A DNA stretch of 64,000 nucleotides from contig NC_088320.1 of assembly GCF_910592395.1 (NCBI RefSeq), positions 6,572,001 through 6,636,000 on the forward strand. The letters are read 5' to 3'. The stretch is from Lineus longissimus (lineage: Eukaryota > Nemertea > Pilidiophora > Heteronemertea > Lineidae). The number at the start of each line of letters is the position of its first letter. Position 1 is the stretch's first letter. Made by a program: the position numbers and the translations under genes. The notes under the pieces were generated by a model that worked only from the letters and a program-made list of their open reading frames with translations, was not told the DNA's origin and did no database searches. Below, in pieces: positions 13,301-26,315 of this stretch.

Positions 13301-14498
13301 GTAAGCCGTACACCATCATGACGGAACTCATGTTGGGGTCAGATTTATAAAGATCCCCTGAACTCGTCCACATAAATATCATTATTTAATTCAGGGTTCT
13401 TTCACTGACAATAAAGATGTACCCAATAAAGATCCATATCTAAAGCCTATGTAAACACAAGTGACTTTCACATAAATCTTTGTTACAAACAGCATGTGTT
13501 TCACTTTTCTGGTTAACTCGCCCTCCATTCACTTCTCAATGGTCTGAATAACACCGATGTTTGATAGTACACTTTGATGTTACCAATTTCACAGCAAAAT
13601 AGCACGTGTATGTCAAATCTGTATGTCGAGTCTGACAGAGAAATGTATTTCTTTTATAGAGTGCAAAACAAGCCAGAGCCATTTTTTCTGAAGGTTGACG
13701 ACCTCCATATCGAATGAACTCCAAACCTTCTGTGTCGTCATTTTGGAAAAGTGGCATTGGCTGAATATTCAGTGACCTCGAAGTTAACAAATTTCCGTGT
13801 GTTAAACTTGAAATCTATTTGATATTATATCGGATGAGTCCTTACGAAGAGACCGACTTCCCAGGCCCGTTATAATCGCTCGGTAATCAAATATTCTAAC
13901 GCAGTTCATACACTTTGTCGAAAATCGCAAATAGAAAAAAGGTACCACAATGCTATTTACTTCGGTCGGTTATAGGTAATTGAGGAAGCCATTCAAGCTA
14001 TTGAATATGTCATATTTATGTGCGTAAAGACCTAGAAAACACTTTGGAATCAACCGAATTGACAACGTCATCTTGAATTGTAGATAAATCTACGCATTGA
14101 TAAGTTCTCAATGAACTTAATACTACTTTATTCACGTGGTATAGGAAGTTCTGCGCCCACTGGTAACTCTGTTGTTACAGACATGCTCCCGTTGACATAA
14201 TCTATTAACCATTGTGAGGGCCTAGGTAAGCTTGAGTTATAGGCCTTTGTAGCGTTAGAAATGAACATATAGAACAACATGGTCCAGAATATTGTGTACT
14301 GTCCGATCCTTACATTCAGTATAGTTGTGTGGTCTGTCTGAGTCGTCTTGCCATTGACTTGCCTGAGCTCGAAGGCTAGCAGACCTAAAACATGTATCCA
14401 TGTTCTTTCTATCCAGAAGTTGGAAATCTGCCTGATCATTCTCGACTAATTATATACAATGTAGCAGAAGAAGTTCGACATCCGCTTGATCAGTTTGG

Positions 14499-14585
14499 TG
14501 TCACTGAATTGCGCTCGAAATTCGAAACCTGCCAGATTTCTCTCGTTTCACTGAATTGCGCTCGAAATTCGAAATTTGCCTGCTC
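14499..14585. repeat. Imperfect tandem repeat, two units of about 46 bp
   Basis: The block TCACTGAATTGCGCTCGAAA followed by TTCGAAA and a CTGCC-like end occurs twice in a row. Only the last dozen bases of each unit differ clearly. Confidence 0.7.
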
Positions 14586-16744
14586 TTTCTGATATGTTAC
14601 TAAATAGCACTACTGCATTCTGTCAGATTTTTAGTGTAACTTTCGTAGTGTCATTGAAGGGCCCAAACCCGCAGGCGAGGGAACCAAAATGGCGGGGTGG
14701 AGTCAGTTCTTTGTTTAACAGAGAACAGATCAGACTCCCAGCCTGGGAATTGACATTCACGTCATTTTGAAGGAGCTGTGGTTACTTTAGGATTTCAAGT
14801 TCTAGCCAAGGTGGTGATGCCTATGGTCAACCCTTCAAACAACAGCTGTCCATCCATGCTCACATGACAGCATTCCAACGAATAGTCAAAATAAATAGTC
14901 AAGACCTCTTTCACCTGGATAACAAAAATGAATTAAGCAAAGCTGATTTAAAACTTGGAATTTCACTTAACATGACACCTTATCCAAGCGGAAACAATCG
15001 AGAATTCTTTAGTATCTAATCAGAAGACATTCCCGGTGTACGATGCAGTCACCAATATACCAAAAACCGGGTTCAAAAATTGTGAACATATACTTTTCAG
15101 GGCGACAAGCGCCAGTTGTGGCAGGTCATGGAACTAATTCTTTTAGACCCAGTTCATAGTAGCGCACAAGTTGTTGCTTTCTGGGGGGTGGGGGTGGGGG
15201 CTGAGGGGTAAGAGCAAGGGTAAAGTTGCATTTTACGTCTTGCCTGCAAAATAGCCTCCGAATCAACGTTCGGTACTAATGCTAGAGCTTTGAAAATAGT
15301 ACAGGGAGGCAAACAACTTCGACATATAGTTTGTTTTGATCAGGACGACTTTGAAATGTCTCAGCTGGAAGACCGATCTCACATATGAATAATCTTGTCT
15401 ACCTGAAACTGGTCTGTGGGTTTCGATTAAGCTTAAGTATAAACATCCTCAGTAGGTTTGGATGTTTGACGCAAAGATTATTAAATTGGTCTTGAATTTA
15501 CGGAATGTATGAACTTTATTTATGTTCAAAGCGTGCCAGAATATGAATTATTTTATTTACGATCATTCATTCATGAATTCAATTCATTTCCGGTTGCAAA
15601 TTGCGGTATTCCCATCAATGAAATATGACCAAAAACAAATATGATATCTAATCATGAACTTGGAATTTCGATCATTTTAAAAATAGATAACCACTTTTCA
15701 CCTCCGGATGCAAATATGCGTTTGAGATTATAGCTCAAAGAGACTTTTTATGAATGAACATGCATGGCTGGGTAGATTTTTTCATTACCTTGGCTAGAAA
15801 GACGGAATGCCGAACCTAGATCATTTCGTTTCGCAAGTAATCCACAGGCGAACCATTTTTACATGCACCCGTTTTTAGGCCATGTGTTGAGGGTTGATTG
15901 ACCTCTTCATATTCGTTAAAGCTGGACGAACTGATATGCCTACACTAGCAGATCCATTAGTGTATGTCAGCGTAGACCTGACCAGCTGTATTTCAGCTGA
16001 CAATCGGAATTTCTCTCATTGCAGAGAACACTTCGTATACTATTCTCAAATGCATTTTCCCGCCAAATTGACCGAAGTCTGAACAAAAAACTCGCCCGAG
16101 ATTGATTGCATTCTGAAGGCTGCACTGGTGCGGCGATATGAGGACTGAATTAGTAATGTGATAATGAAGTCTCGCTAAAACAGACCACACCATACAGGTA
16201 GATGGACGCTTTCCCCGGAAATTATGTCCACACATTTTTGCGACATTCTCCGAAAAAATCCTGATCTGAAGTCCCAGAATGAGTCACACTACCAACACAC
16301 TCGGTGCTGTTGGAATATTTTCCTTTATTATGTAAATGAGGAGCTACCTTATAGCATCACTTGAGGAGGCTTATGACGACCCGAATTAGACATTTTAATG
16401 TAAGCTTATTAACCCTTAACTTGCGGAGCAAACCTGGAAAATGCCTCATGTATAATACGATATGCGAGCATCTATGATAGGTAAACGGACATTGCGACTC
16501 TCGATCGGGCGCCAGAAGTTTTGCGAGACCTCATATATCCTTACCTTAGTGATAAACCTGCGCTACTATTATATACCTTATAAACTCCGCCACAAAGTTA
16601 CAGTTGGATTTTGTAGTCTGATATCAACTATCGTAAATGTATACATACAGGTTCTTTCATTACTAATTAACCAAGGTGGATCCTGAAACCTCAATCAATT
16701 CTTCTTGTGCGTTTCTGACTGGTAACCGTATAACACATGGGTGG

Positions 16745-16870
16745 AGTAAAACAGGTTAGTCAAAGAGACCTGCCTACATCCTCCCGCCCACAGTAGGGCT
16801 TGAACCGCCAGCCGATATTTCTAACCCCTTGTCCACAGCGTCACAGCGCCGCGTGGGGGAGAGGTTGCTG
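16745..16870 (-). repeat. Possible tRNA-derived SINE fragment
   Basis: On the minus strand this stretch carries GGCGGTTCAAGCCCTACTG, which matches the internal B-box of RNA polymerase III promoters, followed by a non-tRNA tail. No clear A-box or cloverleaf can be drawn, so it is not a functional tRNA. A comparable B-box segment lies at 60.95-61.14 kb. Confidence 0.35.
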
Positions 16871-18798
16871 TCCGTCGCTACAACACTGACGTCCAGGATG
16901 TCGTCTTTGGAGGCAACCAATAAGGCAGCTTTCTTCCCTCTATTCTTCCTCTACTTCTTCTCTTCTCAATCTCAGATGGACAGGTGTGTTCCGGTGACGA
17001 GCGCTGCAATTTGTCGTAACTCAACCTGGCAAAGCTGGTCGTGGATGCAGGTTCCGGATGACCAGAACTCCTCCCCTGGACTGCTCGTTCTGGTCATTTT
17101 AGGGTGTTGCTGAAAATCATTGGCACTCGGTCTTGCGGTGGCAAACATCTCAGTGTGCACGTGCTTCTCAAGTGTGTTCAACAAAACTTCCATTTGAAAC
17201 CGGTAAAATACAGTCACACCTTTGAACACCACGGGGATTCTAATTAAAACCCAGCGAAGCAAACAATTTAAATTATTACGCGGGCCCGTGAGGTGGAGGA
17301 GTGGGGAACATTTAGGAACCACTTGAACATGATCGGAGAGCAAAAAAGAAATTAAGTGTCGCCCCAGGCGTAAAACCGTCTCAAATGCCGAGTTACTTCG
17401 CTTCACTCATCGAACACAAACGAAAGCTGGCGAACTGTCATTCGGTCTTGTTAGAGTTCGATGAAGGTTTTCGACGCAGCAATGAAATCTCTCATTGATT
17501 TTGAACATATTCTAAAGACATATTCATCAAAGCTTTGGTATTTCATTAAGTCGAGTGGTTTGTGAACTAAACTCTTTGCAATGTGACAGTGAAATACGCT
17601 AGACTTTCAAAGTGTAAGGTTGTTTTTTTTAATGTCGTTTCATACGATTTTTCAACAGTTGAAAGAGAAATATTTCGCCATTTTCATACTGTCAAGATGT
17701 GAATAGTGTAACTGATAAAAGGAATAAACACTGTCGGAGTAAAACATCAAATCAAATATTTAAACAGTCAGCTTCGTTTCTATAGTCAATTTTTATTTGG
17801 CAATTCATTTGCTAACTACATGTGTCCATGTACATTACAATATAAGTAACATTTACGTCTGACAATTGGACTTTGGTCCTGATCACTAACACTCCAATGT
17901 CAAGATTCTTTTAAGAGCTTATGATTTAGGTGTGTATGATTGCTGGGGTACTAATTAACGCTTATAGCCATATATAGCCGCTAATATGGCGTCTGTCGAA
18001 TCACCTCCGAGGGCAAGGATAATTCCTTTCTAAGTACGAAAACAAAACTATGATAAAAAATAACCATGTTTCAGAATGGAATGACGTGGAAGATAAATGA
18101 TTGGCATTTACGGTTGAGCTGTCAATCATACACGGATTAAATCAAGTGACCCCGGGACTTTTATAAACAAAAGAACAGCCAACACCATACACGCGCCATT
18201 TATCCGAGAACAAAACATTTATTAAATCACACTTCGCTTGGACGAATATCAAGCCTGAACGATCGGGTTTATAGTACATTTATCCCCAAACAATATTCAT
18301 GATATTAATGACACCCCTGGATCCGTTCAAATGGGTTCATTTACTTACTCAGAGATAAGCCCACCATTTCTAATACGACCAAAATTTGACAACTACACGG
18401 CCCTTGTTTCTGCTGGATGTTGAGAAAAAACAAAACAAAAGGCAATGCCAGAATCCCACATACCATGGATTCGATCCGAACGTACGAACATCTTTTTGAT
18501 GCGGCAACTCTCTGTTTTAAAACGTACTTCTCACTGATATGGAGATATGGTTTTACCCAAAAAGGATTGAAGAGTTCGCCGTTGATATACTTTTTTTCTT
18601 TTCAATTCCTACATATAACACTTGGCGACGCCCGTCATCTCCACGTGTAATACACATGGTGAAGCTAATCTTATCTGAAGAATTGTCAGTTACTGTAAAT
18701 TGAGGGCGTACATATGCACATAACTCGACATCGGACGACATAGAAGTTAATTCATACTGTTACATACTGTTCGAAAAGCAACCGAATTCGGCTGGTAG

Positions 18799-19000
18799 AT
18801 ATATGTGACCCGTTCCAGCAAAACCAGTCGCATGTCCCTCTGAGCTTGGCAGGTTGAGACGGACTGTTTGTTCATTTCACTATTGTCTGCCTTTTGTGAA
18901 GTCTGATGACATCAATTTCTTCTATTATCTCCAAGTGTAATCCTAGGCTCATCTTATTAGCGACATGCGACTGGTTTTGCTAGAACGGGTCACATATGTC
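18799..19000. mobile_element. 202-bp MITE with 38-bp terminal inverted repeats
   Basis: The left arm (18799-18836) begins GATATATGTGACCCGTTCC. Its reverse complement, with about two mismatches, forms the right end at 18962-19000. The interior is non-coding. A single end of similar sequence (TATATATGTGACCCG) occurs at about 34870, so the family is dispersed. Confidence 0.85.
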
Positions 19001-21548
19001 TTCAGTTACTACTGTGGCGTGTATCATTTTCCTGGAAACGACGCCTAAAATAGACAATCGACACGGCTTTATATGTATGTATTTTAGCGGTTTTGATTCT
19101 CGGTATGTTTCATGCCAACCTTCAACGTTCATCTCTGAAGTACGTTGCTACAGGTCAATATTATCCCAACGCATGTTGAGAGTGTCTGAACAACTAAGCC
19201 AGAGGCGATGACACCAACTTATCCCATTAACTCGTAGTCGTAGCTAGAGGGGCGAGCACGTGGCCGCGATAGTTTCAGTTCCAATCGTAGTTTGCCACAG
19301 TAATCAGCGATTGCACTTTGCATGATTATGGGCAAACATGCAACGCGAAAATGTAACACACCTCCCCGAAAAAAAACCCATCAAGCTCCAGACAGACGTC
19401 CACTAAAGTTCGCCTGCTGAAAATAGTGTGTTCGGACCTGTGTCGTTCAGCGACATCTTTAACGTTCGAGCAGGCAATAAGACAAGCTCATTCGGATTAA
19501 GAACTCTAGATCTACCATTCGAACAAATAATCTCTTCAATGCGACATTAAAGGGCAGGCTTGTTCGATGACAGAGGTAACATCTCCACAGCGGATCTGTG
19601 ACAGAATGAGCTGCGCACCACACGATTTAGGACAATCAGTCGCTGATCGCATCTTTTCTAGGAATGTAACATCGAGCAGTCAGGGTAGTACACCTTCTCA
19701 TGCATCTGGAATTAAACGCCACCTATCATTCAAGCACTGAATCCATCCATGATAACATGGTGTCTAAGTTTGGGTTGTATGTATGTCCATGATCAAGTTA
19801 TCTTTCCGATTTAGAGTATAAGACTCCTCCCATTTCATGCAAAAGCAAATTGGCACGAATGATCGAACCGAAAGACATGCTGTACATTGTTGTACATTGG
19901 AGGTACCAAAATGGCCCCTGCGGTGCACTTAGAATGTATGATAAAACCCATTCATACTATTTAAGATTGACTTTAGTCGTTCATCATCGAGCTAACATTG
20001 TCAAAGCCTAACCATGATAGAAAAGACCTATCCAACTTACAATATCATATTTAAGACTTATGACAGTTTTTATATTGATGTCACTATTGATACGTTGCAG
20101 CACAACACAAATCCAATACAAGATGAAAACAACATACTCAGACGTTTTAAAAGATATTATGCATTATTTGTTCTCGGTCGAAGTGATATTGTTAATTGTT
20201 TTTCAGGTCAACCAAGGAGTACGACAAAAATAAGTGAAGAAGAAGCATTGCAATCGTTCATGGTGTCACGTGCGATGGGCGTACAAGAAAAGAAGAAATG
20301 AAACTGAAATGAAATGGATAAGATATTGAATTAAACTGAATTTGTATACAGAGCCAATCAGGTCTATTCATTTTGTCACATGACAAAACAAAGCAAGATG
20401 GTTGCATTTTTCGTAAACTTCAATCGCACTAAAATAGTCGACTTCTTATATCATCTGCATTGAGCGCCGAGTACGAGGGTACGGTATTCTAGCGGTCATT
20501 GGCATGGTCTCGTTTAATAAAACCTCTATATAGATATCCATAGTTGTGCTGCGCCGATGACATTTGATAGGCAAACAATGGTGGTGCTTCCGTCTCCAAA
20601 ATATTTGATTTGGTAGCTAGTACCTGGGGTAGTATGGCGTTGTTTACCGTGATTTTCACATTGACTTGCTGCCTTATACAGGCCAGGTACAGCTTCAAGA
20701 CAATACGCCCGGTTTCATGTAGGTTACACACTGTTTTCAAGTGTTTGTTTAATCAGAGGCCACCACTGTATTCCGTCTTGGGTTTCGTTATAGAGACACT
20801 ACACTTATTTATCCCTCTGTTCAAATAGTTCAAAGAAGTGCATTTTCGTGCGCTGTGAAAATGCAACTACTTCCTGTCCTTTCAACAATAGGCCTAGTTG
20901 ATCACAATGACCATTATTGTAAAAGAATGACATAACTGCTCATCCCTGTCATTGCTGTGTTCTCCGAAAGAGATTTATAATTTCCATTCGTCCTAAATTT
21001 GGCCTTTGAGGACAAAGTCACAAACAACCAGAATGTAGGGATAAATTCACTTTAAAGTATCCATTTGAAGAAATAATAACGATTATCTTATATAAACTAG
21101 CTTTTGGCACATCTCTTTTCCTAACGGGAAGAGCCTTTATGAGAAACATAATGCCAGATTAGAGTTCGATTCTTCTTTCCTAACTCGGCCTAGTTGACAG
21201 AAGATTGTTCAGGGGCGGTTCTTTAGGCTGGACAAGCATGACCTAGTTGTTTCAAAGGATTCCGAGCAAGGATACGATATGGTTGAAAGTCAGGACAAGT
21301 CAGCCGAGTTATAGCAGATCAAAACATAATAAAACAATTTCAAAGCGCATCCGGAAAAATATAATAAACTCATTGTGCTCGTTTCCTTAAGTTTGTTATA
21401 TTGGGAACTCATACGTTACGACGTGATAGATCAAATTTTAACTATGACTAAGACCAACTATCTTACTACACTTAATAACAGACTTTTTAGATTTTTAGAA
21501 GGAAAGAATGGTCAGTACGGAAAAGTCGGGTCCGGAGCCGTAGTGTTT
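19001..21548. other. Gene-free stretch
   Basis: I see no exon I can support. The 95-codon frame at 20014-20301 and others are AT-rich and featureless. Confidence 0.5.
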
Positions 21549-22016
21549 TTCGAAAAAAACTGGATCACTGGATTGCTGGATTCACTGGATTGTGACTCAT
21601 GGATCACCGCCGCCTGGATGGATTGCCCAATTCCCGAATCCCTAACGTTTCTAATCATTTGCTTCACGTGCACACACTGGCACTGGTACTGCCACATGGA
21701 TTCCTCAGTCTCAGACTCTTCACCGGAGAAATCGCCGGATTATTACCGGCGGTTCTACATGAACTACAAAGCTGACAGAAAGTTTGTATTGTAGTTGCAG
21801 AACTTCCTGTAGTAAGTCAATGTGTGAATGATAATGTAATTGAGTCGGGGGTTGTGATAGCGACAGCATGGTGCTAAGTATTGCAATGCGCAGTAGGCCT
21901 ACCGGTAGGCTACACTACAGTATACAGCATGCAGTGCCAGCTACAATCCAGGCGATGGTGATCCATGAGTCACACTAAAGTGAATCCAGCAGTCCAGCGT
22001 TCCAGCTTTTTCGAAT
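21549..22016. mobile_element. Foldback element with about 70-bp inverted arms
   Basis: The arm at about 21549-21618 (containing TGCTGGATTCACT and GTGACTCATGGATCACC) recurs as an imperfect reverse complement at about 21947-22016. Some 330 bp of non-coding DNA separate the arms. The arms are rich in repeated CTGGA/TCCAG words. It looks like a non-autonomous DNA transposon. Confidence 0.75.
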
Positions 22017-23308
22017 ACTCACTGTTGACAGCGAATATTAAGGTGGCACAGTCATGGTCTATTTGATTCCGCGGCCTCGTTAGAAGCCTCTCTCAAAATG
22101 ATGACATCCGAACGCAACAGGTGCGCGGGCGAGTCTTTGCGTCTTCATAACTTGATTCCAATGAAAGTTGCAATGAAAAAAAGAGGAAAATTTCTATTCT
22201 AGCTTTGCATTGATGTATTTTGCTCGCGAATATAAAGGAGGACTTCCTGCGTATTGTCCGTGTTGTTTTTGTATCGTTCTCACCATAGAATGGAGCGTCC
22301 TTTACGCACCAGTGCACACTCCTGACGACCTATTAATAGAACACGCGCGCGAAAAGCTTGCGTCCTAAAATTACCGGCGCCGGAGCAACGTTAAAAACGC
22401 CGCACCGAACACTCACACTGTAACACATAACAAGCCGGTTTTAGTTAGTGGTATAAAAACTATGATGTGTAATTTCTTAAAAGATGCCTCCCGCTATTAT
22501 ATCAGGAAAGAGAGAGAACATATTCTCTTGAAGGACCAACGGAGTAATCAAGGAGTTTATCGCCAAGCTGTCGGCTGCCCAGTCAACTTCTGCACTTAGT
22601 GTTCCATCACCAAATTGAATAGAAAATGGAAAAAACAACAACCCCAGAAACTCAAAAAACCAATGATCTCTGCGATACAGCAGTTTAAATTGGTAATGAC
22701 TACCCACAAGCGCGTTCGTCGAGCTCTGCCTTTACAAAAGTAAGCGTTTACCGACGGTCTGGCGCCAAATTCGGTCAGAAGAGAAGATGTCCATTATAGT
22801 GTGCTCATCTTTTCTCGTTTACATTGGCGTTATGCTTGTCCCAACTAATCTTGGACTAACTATAGTTATTCCAATGAATTTGTCATTAGACTAACTAGTT
22901 AAATGAAATCTCACTATACAACATCCCCGGACCATCTGAATCATGTGTCAAACATATTATAAACGGAACGAAACAAAATGTGTCCACCCGGTTTCGTTTT
23001 CGTCACTCCATCTATACTCAAATGGTGAAAATGATAATCTAGGACGAACTGTGCCCAACATTCTCAAACGCAAACATGATATTGAAGAATTCGAGGAAAA
23101 TGGTTTTCGATTTGAAAGTATTTCCCAAAGATACACAGGCATGACAAGTAGAGACGGTGAAAGGGCGGTGTCGTGTTGGTTAGGTAACTACTAGGCTTTG
23201 AGGCTCCGCTAAGCTTTCTATAAAAACTCCCATCCGCACCGCAGTTCTGAGCATCGCAGAGGACTTCCTCCAGCGGCGTTTTCTCGCAGAAGTAACACTT
23301 ACCTTGCA

Positions 23309-23625
23309 CAGTTCCGTATGAGAACACGAGCGTTTCGGAGGATCCGGAAAAGTAGAGCCTCCCAAAGTTTCGATGACCGCTCGGACGTCAGCAGCAGGGA
23401 CCATCTCGCCCGGATGCAGCACGGGTCTCTGGTTAAATCGACGTAATCCACTACAATATGCCAGATATCCAAATGACAGGCGTCGGTAGCGAACACACTT
23501 CTTTGATAGGATCCGGAGAAGTCGAGCCTCCGGTTTTGGCGAAGACCGCTCGGACGTCAGCAGCGGGGCCATCTGGCCTGGATGCAGCTCGGGTCCTCCG
23601 GGTGTATCGACTTCACGACATATCT
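23309..23625 (-). pseudogene. Tandemly duplicated exon-like unit, one copy frameshifted
   Basis: Two similar units about 180 bp apart read on the minus strand. The copy at about 23309-23450 is open, contains HPGEMVPAADVRAV and GGST.PDP, and ends ELCK at a strong donor (CTGTGCAAG|GTAAGT). A possible acceptor (ATATTGTAG) precedes it near 23450. The second copy (about 23490-23625) keeps PAADVRAV and GGSTSPDP, but a one-base deletion in its alanine codons shifts the frame. I recognise no domain. This may be a repeated exon of an otherwise unseen gene, or a local duplication inside a dead element. Confidence 0.35.
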
Positions 23626-24314
23626 CCAAGGGATGAGGCGCCCTAGCTAACGTTTTCTGTCATATCCGATCGAGTGGACGAGTTTATTTACCATATCATA
23701 ATGCTCAGATTGTATTTACAGCTATCAATGGGCAGCGTCGTTTGTGTGGGCGTACTGGGTCAGGCCGCGTGGGTAGTCACTTACTAGGCCTACGCAAATA
23801 TTTAGAACATTTCGCCAATAGTATTTTGTGTATTGGCGATCGATACCGTTGCTACGGTTGAATCTAAAATGTAAGGTGGTGAACTCCAGCGTAGATGTTC
23901 CCTGATCTTCTAGGAGAGGTGCACTGGGCTCGGGAAACCGCGAAGCAACTGACCTGTTCCGACTCTGAACTACCGGGTGCGTTTGCATGGTGTTTGTCAC
24001 GGGTTTATCGTGAGCTCCTTTTCGCCATAGGAAGAAATTTGTATAATACGTTGCTAAAGAAGGCAATGAGACGTTGCATTTCATGATATGACCGCCATAA
24101 TACGTACGCTATCCAGCGCTATTACCGTCATCTGACATCGGAATTATGAACTAACAATAATGTCACCTTGTGGAGATGCGACACACTAAATATGTTCGTT
24201 TAAGCTGACGGCTTGACAGACATTTTCCGTCTCCTTTTATATTTTACTTAAATATGCAAGGAAGACTAAATGCATGTAACTTCTTTTTACCAATAAACTC
24301 TACAATACATGCGT

Positions 24315-24492
24315 AAGCTTATATGTATTTAATCAAATTTTAGTCTGTTTTCAACAGTATCATGTAATGCACACAAAACTACAAGATATATACACTCAGA
24401 AACAAGCTTATATGTATTTAATCAAATTTTAGTCTGTTTTCAACAGTATCATGTAATGCACACAAAACTACAAGATATATACACTCAGAAAC
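24315..24492. repeat. Exact tandem duplication of 89 bp
   Basis: The unit starting AAGCTTATATGTATTTAATC occurs at 24315-24403 and again at 24404-24492 with no difference that I can see. The identity implies a very recent duplication or an assembly artefact. The unit is non-coding. Confidence 0.92.
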
Positions 24493-24956
24493 AAGTGATA
24501 GCCCCCCCCCATGGGAAGCTTATGTGGAAACTGATCCTCACTCTTCGGCAGTAACAACTGGCATTGGAAACCATGGACGTACAGTTTTTATAAAACAGTA
24601 CGACGAGCTGACACTTCCATGCCGGTAAACTAATGTTTTCATAGTGTGCAAGCGTAACGGACTATACACCCAAGGAGAAGAGGCCATTACTTTCTTTGTT
24701 ATGCAGGGTGCTTCAGTACATGTTTCAGGCATATTTTTATCGGCTATACACCGGCGACGAAGACTGTTGACGTGTCCACCCTAAATTTCGAAAGGGTAAA
24801 CCATTTGACGTTTTTTTACAGTGTGTACAGTAACGCTTGTCCGCAGAGCTTGAGTCATATATCGTATACGCGTGTCATAAGCACACCAACCTACACCGAC
24901 AAGAAGATCATTCCAATCACTCAGTTTGTTGTTGTACGGGATGTACAGGTGCACAT

Positions 24957-24962
24957 TTTATT
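24957..24962 (-). terminator. AATAAA polyadenylation signal of the 25.1-kb gene
   Basis: AATAAA reads on the minus strand about 135 bases past the stop codon of the four-pass membrane protein gene, a normal distance for a short 3' untranslated region. Confidence 0.5.
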
Positions 24963-25094
24963 GCCAACGCTGTTTTGCCGAACGACGTACCCTGTTCGAA
25001 TCAACATACCCTGCATAATTAAAGATTATGACCAATGAACTAGAATTTCGGGCGGTATAGCCTGGTCGTTTGTATACAGTTGGTGTGTACGTAG

Positions 25095-25751
25095 TTAGTC
25101 CTTGTTCCCTTCACCCTTCTGTGTTATTGCCAATTGCATTTCGTCGTCGCTTATAAGGAGTACTGGCGCAGTCGTGTGGTCTATATCGCCAGTGGTGACA
25201 TCGACCTTCTTTTTACTAAAACACATGAGGATTCTAAACTGCACCATCGTCTGTATAATACCAGTGGTGATCCCGACTATAAAAATTATAATCGAAACCG
25301 TCAAAACTGCAAAATCTACCCCACTGCCGGCCCAGTGTTTATCCGTAAGTCGATGAAACATCGTCACTACTATTATGAAACTGATGAAAAGGGAACCACT
25401 GCTTATCAAAGATAGGGCGGCACATATTTCTGCGTGAACCGTCTTCCTGGTCAGTGCGGCGCATATCCCGACGCACCCTGTCGCAATGAGAACCATCCCT
25501 AGTCCAGCCCCGGCGCATATCACTGACGCAGCGTACCGGGGCCTGAAAAGGTAGCTCCCAGTAGGGAGTCCGAGTACGATGATACTGATCATCAGAAGGA
25601 GGAACATGATCCCGTCCACGATTAGAACCACGCTACAGCGGAGCTGTGAGTTCCGGGAGAATGCTCGGCCGATAAGAGACGGGTTGGTTTGGTCGTCCCG
25701 TACCTCTTCCGCCGGGGATATGGTCGCGAAGTAGATCTCGTTTGGGACATT
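25095..25751 (-). CDS. Four-pass membrane protein, MS4A/CD20-like, main exon
   Basis: The exon encodes about 218 residues with four long hydrophobic segments: about 39-62 (VVLIVDGIMFLLLMIS...), 75-102, 112-137 and 148-172. The N- and C-termini are short and polar. The layout and glycine-rich second helix fit the MS4A/CD20-like superfamily of plasma-membrane proteins; claudin- or tetraspanin-like is the alternative. No CCG motif or large cysteine-containing loop of true tetraspanins is present. The exon starts after ATACTTGCAG at 25752. No in-frame ATG lies near the start, so a short upstream exon must supply it, and I could not identify it. The stop is at 25095-25097. Two related genes lie at 32.2 and 36.1 kb, so this is a small local family. 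Confidence 0.65.
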   Translation of the reverse strand, partial: NVPNEIYFATISPAEEVRDDQTNPSLIGRAFSRNSQLRCSVVLIVDGIMFLLLMISIIVLGLPTGSYLFRPRYAASVICAGAGLGMVLIATGCVGICAALTRKTVHAEICAALSLISSGSLFISFIIVVTMFHRLTDKHWAGSGVDFAVLTVSIIIFIVGITTGIIQTMVQFRILMCFSKKKVDVTTGDIDHTTAPVLLISDDEMQLAITQKGEGNKD

Positions 25752-25944
25752 CTGCAAGTATTCCAAAATGAAAGCAATATTTTAGTCGTAATTATATTTC
25801 AGCAGTATGGTTGAGGAAAGGGAGAAATCGGGTATAGCTACAAGTCTTTTACAATAATAATTTGATTCATGGTTCGAATGCCCCCCTACTCACCTGCTCA
25901 CCGTGGCTCAATAGCTCCACAAGAGAAGGCCGGGATAGACAGTC

Positions 25945-26315
25945 TGTAGTTTCCGGAATCTTGGAAAGCTGGAAAGTTGGAAAGTTTAGTATAAAAATCG
26001 GTCAGTAAACCTGACCTAGGAATCGATTCCGAGCCCACTCCTGCCATCTACCGTGTTTCTTGTAAATCACGGTAGGAGCCTTGCTTTCATATAGAAGGCG
26101 ACTCGAGGTGGACAGTGGGGCAATTTAGGAAGTTTGTTAGACACTAGACGCCAATTGGCCAGCTAGGATCACGCCTATGATTTGTTTGTTCATTGTTTAT
26201 ATTTCTTTGATGTAAAGAATGTTGCAAAATCCGTTTGAAAAAATCCTATACTTTCCGGAATTTTCCAACTTTCCATCTACTTTCCAGCTTTCCAAGATTC
26301 CGGAAACTACAGACT
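25945..26315. mobile_element. MITE with terminal inverted repeats of about 60 bp
   Basis: The left arm contains CTGTAGTTTCCGGAATCTTG followed by GAAAGCTGGAAAGT. The right arm at about 26249-26315 is its reverse complement, with a small insertion of another GGAAAGT word. The roughly 245-bp interior has no reading frame. It lies just upstream of the 25.1-kb membrane protein exon and may sit in its first intron or promoter. Confidence 0.82.

Larger units (their letters stand above)
10360..18798. other. Gene-free stretch
   Basis: I find no supported gene across these 8.4 kb. Several open frames of 60-140 codons exist (for example 14128-14439 and 16972-17406 on the minus strand), but none shows a domain, convincing splice sites or a relative elsewhere in the window. 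A short imperfect tandem repeat lies at 14499-14585 and a tRNA-like segment near 16.75-16.9 kb. Confidence 0.5.

Noticed and set aside
14128-14439. 103-codon minus-strand frame
   Set aside because: No domain or splice support; possibly an old repeat.
16972-17406. 144-codon minus-strand frame
   Set aside because: No recognisable domain, splice context or paralogue; length alone is not evidence in a 64-kb eukaryotic window.
25752-25766. TTG start for the 25.1-kb membrane protein
   Set aside because: An animal gene would not normally start at TTG, and a good acceptor lies between this codon and the conserved part.
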